Assembly: GCF_023053635.1 (NCBI RefSeq)
Contig: NC_086171.1
Span: 19,734,006 to 19,798,005 of the forward strand
Length of the DNA: 64,000 nt
Source: Elgaria multicarinata webbii
Lineage: Eukaryota > Chordata > Lepidosauria > Squamata > Anguidae
Direction of reading: 5' to 3'
Both the position numbers and the translations under genes were made by a program. Each line of letters starts with the position of its first letter. The first letter of the stretch is position 1. Of the stretch, positions 46,401-58,400 are shown one piece after another. The notes under the pieces were generated by a model that saw only the letters and a program-made list of their open reading frames with translations, did no database searches and was not told the DNA's origin.

Positions 46401-49400
46401 CACCAGGAGCAGATGGTTTGGGTCCAGAATATTATAAGGTCTTCAAAGATTGCTTAGTTCCAAAATTAATGGAACTTTATAATAGGATATTATCAGGAGA
46501 GAAGATACCTGAATCATGGGAACATTCAGTGATAATTCTGATCCCAAAACCAGATAAAGATTTGACTAATCCTGATTCTTATAGACCTATTTCTTTAATA
46601 AATCAGGATGCTAAAATTTTTACATCTATTATGGCCAAACGATTAAATAAATTTTTGGCAGAATATATAGGAGCAGATCAATGTGGGTTTGTGGTAGGAA
46701 GACATATGCATAATTTAGTGGGTAGAGTTTTAAATGTAATAAATGTAATAAAAAAAGCAAATATTAAGGCAGGTATTATGGCATTAGATATTTTTAAAGC
46801 TTTTGATTGTGTGAGCTGGCAGGCACTAAAGAGTATTATAGATAAATTGGGATTTGGAAATAAATTTAAAAATGTAATAGAACAGTTATATTCCCAAAAT
46901 ACGGCGGTAGTGGTGATAAATGACGGACTTACTGAAAAGATACGACTAGCCAGAGGAACAAGACAAGGATGTCCGCTCTCGCCGGTCCTTTTTGTAATGG
47001 TTATGGAAGTTTTGGCGAAGGCACTAAGGGAGGATAAAGAATTAGAAGGAATTGGAGAGGTAAGGGAGATAAAGCTAAACATGTTTGCGGATGATACTTT
47101 ATTGACCATTAAGAATCCATTAAGAAAATTAGAAAGAATTAAATATCAGTTGAGGGAATTTGAGGAAATTACAGGGTTAAAAATAAATTGGTCTAAATCA
47201 GAGATGATGTTGTTTAACTATACTAAGAAGGAAGAAAAGGATTGGGAATTTAAGGGGATGGAATTGAAAGTTAAGAATGAGATTAAATACTTGGGAATTA
47301 AAATTACAAAAAATCTAGAGAATTTAGAAAGGGAAAATTTAATGAGGTTAAAGAAGGAGGTATTAGAGAAATTGGAGAAATATAAAAGATTAAATTTATC
47401 TTGGTTTGGGAGAATAGCTTTGATAAAAATGAAGATATTAGCTAAAATTAATTTCGTATTTAGGATGCTACCTATAAAAATATCAGAAACCGAGATAAAA
47501 AGTTGGCAAAATATTATTAATAAATATTGTAATGGAGAAAAGAGAGCAAGAGTGAATAAAAATAATTGGTACCTAAGCCAAAAAAAGGGGGGAATGGGTC
47601 TCCCAAACATAAAATTATACTACGTAGCAAATAGATTAAGACATGTTGTAGAAGCAATTATGGGAGTAGGAGATTTATACTGGATGGAAGAAAAAATCAT
47701 AAGTAAGGTAGAGATGAATTTGGAGAATGTTTTTTTTAAAGATGGAGGAAGAAAATGGGTTGGAAGTATAGATAATCCACTCCTGAGGACTCAATGGGAA
47801 ATTTGGAGCAAATTTAAAGGGAAGCTGCTTCCGAGCAACTCTCCCTTAGCACCGATAATAATGTTAAAGAATTTCCCAGAGGATCTAAAGGGTAGATTAT
47901 GTAAAATATTAAAAGAGAAAAATAAAATAAAATTAAAGGATTGGGTAAGAGATATTAAAACAAGAGAAGATATGGAAAATTTGTTAAAGGAGAAGAAGCT
48001 ATCTTGGCTAGAATATGGTCAATTAGAACAATGGAATAAAAAGTGGATTAAAGATAATAGAATGTGCAGAAAGATGACGAGGTTTGAAGAATTAGTAGTA
48101 AGTAAGGAGAAAGGAAAAGGAGGTAGTATAGTTTCAAAAGGATTAATGAGTGAAATATATAAAATATTGTTAGAGAAGGAGTTTAGAGAGAATACAGAGA
48201 AAGTGATTTGGGAATCAGATTTGAAGATACAAATAGGGCGACAGAGCTGGGAGGGACTATGGAAACAAAGAGTGTTGAGAAGTTTATCAGTAAGAATAAA
48301 GGAGAATTATTTTAAAATTTTATGGAGGTGGTACCTAACCCCGGTTAGATTGAACAAGATAAGTGATCAACATTCAGCAAATTGTTGGAGAGGATGTGGG
48401 GAAAAAGGAACGTATTTACATATGTGGTGGCAATGCAAATATGTACAAAGATTATGGAAGATGGTGTTCTCAGAAATTGAAGAAATAGTGGGAATGAAAA
48501 TAGAACAAACACCAAAAATAGCATTGCTGTCACTATTTGAAGATATAAAGTGTGGAAAAGGAACTATAGAGCTGATATCGAGTTTGTTGGTTGCAGCACG
48601 ATTGATGATAGCTAGGAACTGGAAGATCCAAGGGGAATATTCTATTGAGGAGTGGTATAAAGTAGTATGGGACATAGCCATTAATGATAAACTGACATGT
48701 AATATTAAGTGGAGAAAAGGCGTAACTAAAATAAATGAGTTCGAAGGAATTTGGAAACAGTTCCTAGTGTTCGTGTTTACTAAGGGAGATGGGAAACCAC
48801 CATCAGAAGAAACGATTAGATTTTGGACTCAAGAATGATCCCGAGGTGGGGGGTGCACTTTTATGTTAAGAATGAAAATGTTGTAGTGTGATAAGGCATA
48901 TGTAATAGTTTTTGATATTTGTACTCAACAATTATTCAATATGTATGAAGCAGATATTTGATGTATTTCTTTTTCTTATTGTGTTTGTTTCAATTATATT
49001 TTGGAAATGTTCATTTATGTTTATATAGTGTTGAAAATGAATAAAAATTATTAAAAAAAAAAAAAAATATGATGATCAGCCCTGGAGGCTATGGATAATA
49101 ATAATAAAACACAACCAGTAAAGTGATAAGGTGAAAAACCTACTGGTATCCTCTACAAAAGGCCATTAAAATATGCAGCAAAACTATGGATGCTAAAGGA
49201 TGCAACAATGTCAAAGTTGAAGGTATTACCTATGCAATGTAGCTGAACTGGTTTAACAGGGGAGGGCCTAGGAATCTCAGAGTTGCCTGCTCTTCTAACT
49301 GCAACTCCCAAGATTCTTGGGAAACCCAAAGTTTATACAGGCCAAGTGTAATACGGATATGTAATGTGTCATCACTGTTTCTTCCTTCCTGCACCAAAGA

Positions 49401-52400
49401 TGCATTCAATCCTGCATTCTCTTCTTCCGTTGATATAACGCAGCCAAGAAGTGTGATAGCTGTACACCTAAAGTGAGCTGGAACAACTTGCTGCTTTAAC
49501 AGTTCAAGGTAAACAGAACTTTCGAAAACATTTCAGTGAAAAGCTGATTATGTAAGGTAGAACTTGAGGAGTTTTAAATTCATATTCAAATACAATAGCT
49601 TCTGAAATATGGATTACACTGAAATTTTCAGCATGTGAAGGTAAATGAAAAAAATGTAATTGTTTATGAATTACACTAGTGTGAATCAGGGAACATAGTG
49701 GATGGAACATAATAAAGATGCTATTAATGAACGAATAAACAACAAAACAACAATGCCATACTAGACAGTTTTGAAAGTGATGTTGAAGAGGTACCTGTAA
49801 GAGTGACCTCCGTAGAGACTCTATCAATGGCAAGTACATCATCTGCTCCATCATCGCAAGCTTCCACGTAAAACTTTTCTGGCGTTATGTGCCTAAGACA
49901 TAAGAAATGTACAGAATCATCACCAGACAAGCAGCAGCACTTTGAAGTATGAGGGTCCATTATATTACTACTAGTAGCTCTTGGAAGCAATACTATGCTC
50001 CCATTTTACCAAACTGCGAACAAAAAGGCAACAATTAAAGGATGTCAGTTGCTTATTGCAAAGAAAAAAAGTTACGGTTTGTTTATAATGAAGAGATACA
50101 ATCTTCAGATCTGATTATTCTGAATTAACTTTGAAAACAGGCTGAAAAATTCCAAAGCTAGAGGCACTCTATTAAAAGTCCAGAATCTCTCACATATGCA
50201 ACATCCAATTTTTCATTATAGCCCCTCTGTTGGGGTTTACCAGTTCTTTTGCCATGTATCTTTCTACCTTCCAGTCTACATGCCAATGCTTTAGTTTGTC
50301 TCTATTTGACTCTGTTCCTCCCCGCTCTTGACTAGACTGTTCTAAGTACAGTACACAAATGACTTGCTGATGTACCTTAATGACTGATAGCTCACAGTTA
50401 ACAGGTCTTCGGTTTAAATATCGCTTCAGCCATTAAGTCACTTGATGTCCTTGGACAAGCCACCAAGAACTAAAAACGTACTTTAAACACATTTTAAACA
50501 CCACAAAACTTTTCAATGCTTTTGTTAAAATAAAAAGGCACTCTGCCTAGAATAGGACACACCAAGAGGTAACTGAATTACATTCTTGAGGACAGACAGA
50601 CATAAGTTGCATATTTTGTAATATCAAATAATGCAATCACATTTCCATATTTATAGCTATCTAAGAACAAAGAAAAAGCAGCTCACTTCCATTTGCAGTA
50701 AGGAAAGCATATTGGAACCCTTGTTTTTATTAGTAGCAGGGCAACTGATTTTTTGACAGGTTCAAACGCAGCAATGCAAGATAAGAAGTGGAAATAAGTA
50801 GTCTTCGAGGCGTTGAGACACAAAATATCTAAGCTTTGTTAAGGAGTAGGATTGATTAAAAGTCCAGTGAGGTGCATGTGAAGAGAAAAACCTTGAGGAG
50901 GAGAACTGCAAGAAAAGCACACAGAGAGCTCTGGACATCTTCATCCATTATGTTGACTGAAGCCCCACTACAAAGCACTCAAAACTAAGGACTGAAAAGA
51001 GGGAGGATGACTGACAGGGCGATTAAGTAAGGTTAGCCATGTCCATGCTTATCAGCTGGAAAATAGGGAGGGAGGGAGGGAGGGAGGGCACTTGCTGCTT
51101 GGTATTTCAGTCACCTGATTCCATATTCTCTTTTCACAATGGCAAGGTTTGTTTTTTTCAGATAACGTTTTTGAGCTTCCAAACTTTCTAATTTCCCCTC
51201 TTATTATCTTTTTCATTCCCTTGAAGCAACGGCTAGAACAAGGAATAGGATATCAAATGGAGATTTAAAGATGTGAATTAGAATTGTAAAACACGTTACA
51301 CAGAAGTGCGGAAAAAAGACAATTAAAAATGAAATTGGACTGGCAATTCCAGAGACTGTAGCTTCTTCAACTACTTATCAAGATTGCTCTACACGCACAC
51401 AATTATTTTTTTCTATAAGTGCAGTACAAATTAAGGCGGATTTAAGGCAGTTAAATATGTGAACTGATGCTTCAGGTGGTATCAGCCATATGAACACCCT
51501 GCCTGGCATTTTACCACAATGATTGATTCACAAATGCATACTAGGGCTGTGCACAGCATCTCCAACTTGCCTTTGAGGCCATTTTGGAGCCTTCAAAATG
51601 GCTCCACTTTGACTCAGGGTGCTTCAGGGCTGGGCCATCTTGCTTCGGAACCAAATCCAAACCCTGAATCCAGAGCTGCCACCTGCGGGACTTACCTCTG
51701 ACATCTGTCCTCCTCCACTAGTGCCATAATTTAAAAGTAAGATGGGAGCTCTGTAGTTTTCATAGATCTACAATTGCAAGCTACAGAAATGGCCCTTTAT
51801 GGCCCCAGAGTTTATGACCATAGATCTATGGAAACCTCAGAGCCCCCATTTTACTTTTAGATCTCAGCTATAATGGATGAATGGCAAAGGAAGTCCTGGG
51901 GTGGGTGGGGAGCTCCAGGTTCGGGGGGTGAGCAGGGAGGGAGGAGTGAGTGAGGGGAGTGCCCCCTCCCAAATTGCCACAAGGCTCTTTACCTCAGGCT
52001 GACCAGGTACTGCCTTGTATTCAGGCCGAATCATCCCACCTTCACTTGGACTCAAGAGTTCAGCCTGAGGCAACACACAGCCCTAATGCATATCAGTTGA
52101 TATTGCCAGTATTGAATAAATGAACACACATAAGTGAATGCATCCTCCATCTACTGCTGCCTTCCCCAACCTGTTGCTCACCAGTCATTTTGGACTACAA
52201 CTCCCAGCATTCCAGACCATTGGACAACTGGCTGGGCCTGTTGAGAGTTAGTATTCTGTTAATATTTCTACCTAAATATAGTTTCCATGTTTGCCATCAT
52301 CACTGAATGTCACAAGTTATTTAAACAAGTTTTAGAACATGATTGTTTAATCTTTTTACTGCTAAACAAGATACTCACAAAACTATTATTTCTTTCTTAA

Positions 52401-55400
52401 GTAATAATAAAAACCAGCATTTATTCTTGTAAAGGAGATGAACATGTCTTTTGAAATCAAAACCACAACTTGCTTCAAACTTGAGTTTCCTACAGACTTG
52501 CTTGAATATAGTAAAGATAAAGATCATTTCTAGATCAAAACGAAATCGATTTTCTTAGCATTATGGTGTATACAACACTCAATATTTCTGGAAACATTTA
52601 GCACACAAAGTCTGTGTGCTATTTTCTCACTGGATTTACATATGTCAACCTCACTACCAAAAGCAGCTTGCTATTTTGCCCAAATAGAAAGACATTATAG
52701 ATTCACTCCTTCATGCTCTAATGGCATCTAAAGATAGCACTGCATTCAGTATCATTTTAAACTCCTTTTAGTGCTTACTGCATCAACTTTGATTTCAGTA
52801 GCATACATATTTTCATCACAAATGCTTAATATTATTCTAATATAGGAAACTCATCGATGCCAACTACCATATATTGCCCAGAGAGAATCCAAAACAAGAA
52901 TATGCTTTGCAGGGCAGTAATAAAGCATTCGTCCATCTGCAAATTATCCTCAAAAATTTGTAAGAGGAGATTATTATAAATTACATTTATTTATTTGTTT
53001 ACAATATTTATATACCACTCCCTATCCAAAGATTTCAGAGGGATGAACAAATAGAATAAAAATAGAATAAAAACACCATGAAAAGTTACATTTTTTAAAA
53101 GAACAAAAGAACATTTCTATACTGCCCCATAGTTGAAGTTCTCTGAGTGGTTTACAAGGATTAAAAACAGTTAAAACAACATGCAACATCTAAAACATAA
53201 AAATGCACAACTGGTAGTAAACACAGGGACAACACACATCTAAAAACAGTTTTGAGCAATCAGCCAAAATGTAAAACAAATCCAGGATTAAAACTCATCA
53301 TATGCTGCCAAATGCCTTGGAAAAGAGAAAAGTCTTGACCCAGCACAGAAAAGATAGTAATGTTGGTGCCAGAGTAGCCTCGTTGGGGAGAACGTACCAT
53401 AATTGGGGGACTACCACTGAGAAGGTCCTCTCCCTTGTTGCCATCTTCAGAGCCTCCCTCAGACTAGGGAGGGCAGTCAATGTGAGCAGGCCAGAGACAG
53501 TCTCATATGTTCGAACCTTCTGTTCCCCATTATCAATCTAGCTGCCAAATTATGCACAAGCTGCAGCTTCTGAACCATCTTCAAAAGCAGCCTCACATAG
53601 AGTGCATTACAGTAATCTCACTTGGAGGTTACCAGAGCAGAGAGAGCTGAAACCAGATTATCCCTGGTTATAGGGCCATATCTTGGCCACCAAAGTTGGT
53701 AGAAGGCACTCTGTGCCACTGAGGCCGCCTGAGCCTCAAGTGACAGAGATGGTTCTAAGAGAACTCCCAAGCTATGAACCTGCTCCTTCAGCAGGAGTGC
53801 AACCCCATCTAGAACAGGTTGAACACCCTCTATCCAGTCAGAAGAAACACCCAGTAATAGTAACTCAGTCTTATCTGGATTCAGTTATAGTTTGTTAGCT
53901 CTTATCCAGTCCATTGTTGCAGCCAAGTACTGATCTAGCACATGCACAGCCTCATCTGATGAAGATGAAAAGGAGTTGAGCTGCGTGTCATCAGCATACT
54001 TACAGCAACAAACTCTGGATGACCGCACTCAATGGTTTCATGTAGATATTGAACAGAACGGGGGACAAAATTGACCCCTGCGGAACTCCATATTGGGAAA
54101 TCCACAGGGCCGAGCAATGTTCCCCAAGCACCACCTTCTGGAGCAGACCCTGCAAGTAGGAGTGGAACCACTGCAGTACCTCCCACTCCCAACTCAGACA
54201 ATCATCCCAAAAGGATACCATGGTTGACAGTATTGAAAACCAAGAGTTCAAGGCGAATCACAACGTCACACTCCCTCTGTCTTTCTTCCGACAGGTCATC
54301 ATACAGGACAACTGAGACTGTTTCCTTGCTAAAATCTGGCATGAAGCCCGACTGAAATGGATTCATATAATCGGTCTCATCAAAGAGTGTCTGGAGCTGG
54401 CTCACAACCCACTCAAGGACTTTGCCCAGGAATGGAACATTTGGTACTAGCCTATAATTAAGATTTTCTGGAGCCAGGGAGGATTTCTTCAGGATTTCTT
54501 TCAGGCAGCCAAGGACCACTCCCTCTTGCAAGAAGGCGTTAATCACTTCACTGGCCCAGCCAGATGTTCCCTCCTTGCTGGATTTTATCAGCTATGAAGG
54601 GCAAGGATCCAGTAAAGAAGTAGTTGCACAAACCTGTCCAAATACCTTATCAATGTCCTTGAGCTGTACCAACTGAAACTCATCCAAGAAAACTGGACAG
54701 GGCTGTACTCTGGATTCAACTCTAAAAAGCTCCACTAGGCAGCAGCTAGATTATTAAATAATGGTAACAAGATATTGTTCTTTTGCTTGATTGCATCCAT
54801 TAGGACTTCTTCTCCATGTGCCCTCAAGCCATCTCCTATTTTGTTTCATGCTCTCAGCTCTGAGGTATACTACGGAGCAGTATGAACTCAATTCAAGTGA
54901 GGGCACTCAGGAGCAATCCTGTCAACTGCCAAAGTAATTTCTGCATTCCACAGATCAATCAGGGTTTAGAAAGGAGAGCCAGCCCTACCAGAGCCCTTTG
55001 GAAGCCATCTGGATCCACTAGCCTCCAGGGGGGAGGGTTGGACCATCTTAATAGATCCCCCTTGCAGAGGGGAAAAGCTGCTGTAAGTCTAAACCACAGC
55101 AGGCGATGATCTGACCATGATAAAGGCCTGGTGCAAAGTCCTCCAACTTCAGATCACCATCTCCATGTCCAGTTGAGAAAATCAAGTCTAGAGAATGCCC
55201 TGCTACATGCTTTGGGCTGGTAGTATGTTGGGACAATCACAAGGTTGTCACAGAGACATAAAATCTTGAGCTGCCCCAGACAAGGTGCCCTCAGCATAAA
55301 TGACGACATCCCCCAGAACCAACAATCCGGGGGATCTCAGCAGCACACCCGAGTCCACCTCCATCAGCTCACCTAGGGAGTCTGCTAAGCAGTGGGGTGG

Positions 55401-58400
55401 ACAGTACATCAACAGAACCCCTGATCTATCCTACTAAGCCAACACAAGGTACAAACACTCCAGTCCAGTTACATGGACAGGAAGCCTGCAGAGGGAGATG
55501 GAATTCCTGTAGATCACACCAACCCCATTCCCCAGCCCTCAGGTCTACCCTGATGCTGAACCAAGTACCCCAATGGGCATAGCTGGGAGCGACTGACCCC
55601 TCCCTGCTCACTTAACAAGGTCTCAGACCAGCCAACTCACCCACTATTAAGTTGTGAATGAGGGAGGTCTCATTTTCAACCAATCTGGCATTTAAGAACA
55701 GCATCCGGCAGGCTGATAGGGCAATTACCAAACCTGCAAGTATGGGGAGGGCTGGAACATGGCACAGCCACTGACTTTCTGGGCCATGTTCCCATAACGA
55801 GGCTAGCCCTTTTCCCAACACCAAATCTCCCTCTACCCTTCACCATACTAATAGGGGGGCCCTCAGCCACCACCCCCAGCCCCATGTCCTCTCTCCCAGG
55901 CACATAATCAAATATTTTAAGGAGGAAAAAACCCAAAACCTCCCTAAGACCACACAAATCAATCAACCTGATGTTAAGGGGATGGCCCTTGCCCTTGCAT
56001 CCTCCTTGGAGCAGCTCCCCCAAAGGTCTAATGACCTTTGGCGTCATCCCCTCCCCTTCAGTGTCGCTGCTGCCCTGTACTGGCTACTGGTTGATAAGAG
56101 CCCTCTCAGGAGAGCACGCACAGATGGTTTCAGTTTGGCAATCATCTTGGGAGTCTTTCTGTTGTTCTGTGACTCTGCTGATAATAATGGCCTCCCTCAC
56201 AGAGAAAGCAGCAAACAGACAGGCCAAGAAGCAGTGAAAGGTGCTTACCACCTGAAAGGTGGTAAGTTCAGTTACACCTGCCTGAATGATATCCCGGCTA
56301 GCTTGCTCTGTTGCTCTTGAGCTAAATAGCCCCGTGCTGGTTCCTGTTTGATAAGAGCCCTCCCAGGAGAGCAGACACAGCTGGTTTCAGTTTGGTTTCA
56401 GAGAATGAGGCCAGACTACATTAATATTTACACTGCACTCTGAACACAGACAATTCTATGTGTTCTGTAACATGTAACACTTGAATTCTACGTATGCAGC
56501 TGCATTTATCTAGTTACTTAATGCATGAATTTAATACTTTTCAATTGCAAATCGCTCGGAGTATCCATAATATATCTAATCTTTTTTTTAAAAAAGCAAA
56601 ACAGCAAGAGCTTAGTTTTAATGAGAAAAAAATACAATCCAATATATTCTCATGCTCATTTTCTCTGATTTTATTAGGGTTGAGAGATGCCAATCAAATA
56701 CACCATGGTTGAAAGAATGCCCTTACATCTGATAGCAAAGGCACAAGTGAGAGATCCGTGTTCTCCAGCCCTGCAGGAGTCTTCCCCATTTAAATTTTGC
56801 TTCTACCAGACAGGCCAACAGATTGCAGCAGCAGCAGCAGGACACCCTCAAGTTACATGCAGCCTGCAGGTTGCCCATATGTGCTCTAAAGAGCCAACAT
56901 GCCAAGTATGCATCTCCCTTTCCTCTCTATATCACAAAGGAGGAGGAAGAGGGAGGCAGCAAGGTACATGAGATGAATTGGGGCCAAGTGGGAGTCAAGA
57001 CTGGCTTGGGAGTCAAGATGAACTGGGGAGTCAAGATGAACTGGGGACCAAGTGGGAGTCAAGACCATTGGCACTGGGGCCAATGGTCTGAGTCATAAAT
57101 AAATTGGGGCCGTAAGAACCCAGTTATTGTACAGTGGCCAAATAGAGTTACACTGTACTAGAGCCGTGATTGCAATGGCCTCTTATGAGTTTAGGACTTT
57201 GAGGGATTAGATTTGCAAACTGGTACACATAATGAGAAGACAGGACACCCTGGAGAAGATGCTGATGCTAGGGAAAGTGGAAGGCAAAAGGAAGAGGGGC
57301 TGACCAAGGGCAAGATGGATGGATGATATTCTGGAGGTGACAGACTTGACCTTGGGGGAGCTAGGGGTGGCAACGGCCGACAGAAAGCTCTGGTGTGGGC
57401 TGGTCCATGAAGTCATGAAGAGTTGGAAGCGACTGAACAAATAAACAACAAACACAACATTTAAAAGGCAAGAGACTAGCCAAAGACATAAAGGCCCTGT
57501 TCAGAAGGCACCTTAAACCATGGTGATTAAGGCTCTTTTTGTTAACAAAAGGTATCTTCTGAACAGGGCCATAGAAGAGGCTTGATATAATAATAATCTT
57601 GGATACTTGTGAATCTCACCAGTGAGGAGTAAAGACACAATAAATGACACAACTCCATGTAAAGCATTTCTATGAATTCTTACATCACTTTATTAATAAA
57701 GTGGCATGCAAGATTAAGTTCTACTTTTCATTCCAAGTTTCCCTACTCTCTACAACATTACTTTTAGCAACTATTTGTCGCAGCTTCATAAGCTGTGCCT
57801 CCCAAAATGGAAAAGGCTAAAAAGAACAGGAGGATTATCTTTGCGCAGGTAAAAGGCAAGAATCTTCCTCATGATCAAAGAAATTAATTTCTACATAAAA
57901 CTATGTGCTTTCAAGTATGAGGACTTACTAATGGAGACGAAAATAAATTATCACACAATTGAGTCTTTGGACAAAGGATATTGGTAACTATTAACAAGAT
58001 AAAACTAAAGAGAAGATGTATGTGTTGGATTGACAACCAGAAACTCCGGTATCATTGCAGCAAAGATTAACATTTTTTTAAAAAAATAATCATGATTGTT
58101 TCATACTGCTCTTAGTTGAGGGAGGGGAACACAAGGGGAACCATAAAGCAAGGTGCACACATAACACAGTAAGAAAGTGATAAAGTAAATTTCCATCACT
58201 GCCTCTTTCCAAGTCCCGTGGGAGCAAAAAATAAATAAATAGCAAGATCTTTAGCAGGAGAGAGGGACAAGGAAAGAGTAATCACTTTAAATGGATTTCT
58301 TCCATTTACCTTGCATAGTTGTAGGTTTGCTAGCAGCACAAGTGGCAAAATGCAAGAAGATGCCATGCTAATGTGAATAATTTACTTCACTGTGCCAAGT

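Larger units (their letters stand above)
43087..49062 (+). mobile_element. Full-length L1 LINE, both ORFs open
   Basis: 5976 bp between two perfect 15-bp copies of AAAAATATGATGATC (43072-43086 and 49063-49077). The preceding ttt gives an endonuclease site TTTTT/AAA on the nicked strand, the L1 preference. Parts: 5'UTR 43087-43710, ORF1 43711-44703, G-rich spacer 44704-44995, ORF2 44996-48838, 3'UTR with AATAAA at 49040-49045, and a poly(A) tail. The 5' end GGGGGCGGAGCTTGGCAGCC looks complete. It lies in SACM1L intron 2, antisense to the gene, and makes up 5.99 kb of that 7.2-kb intron. Intact frames and an undecayed duplication indicate a young insertion. Confidence 0.96.

Noticed and set aside
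55676-56047. 123-codon reverse frame
   Set aside because: It lies in the degraded L2 region and shows no host-gene motif.
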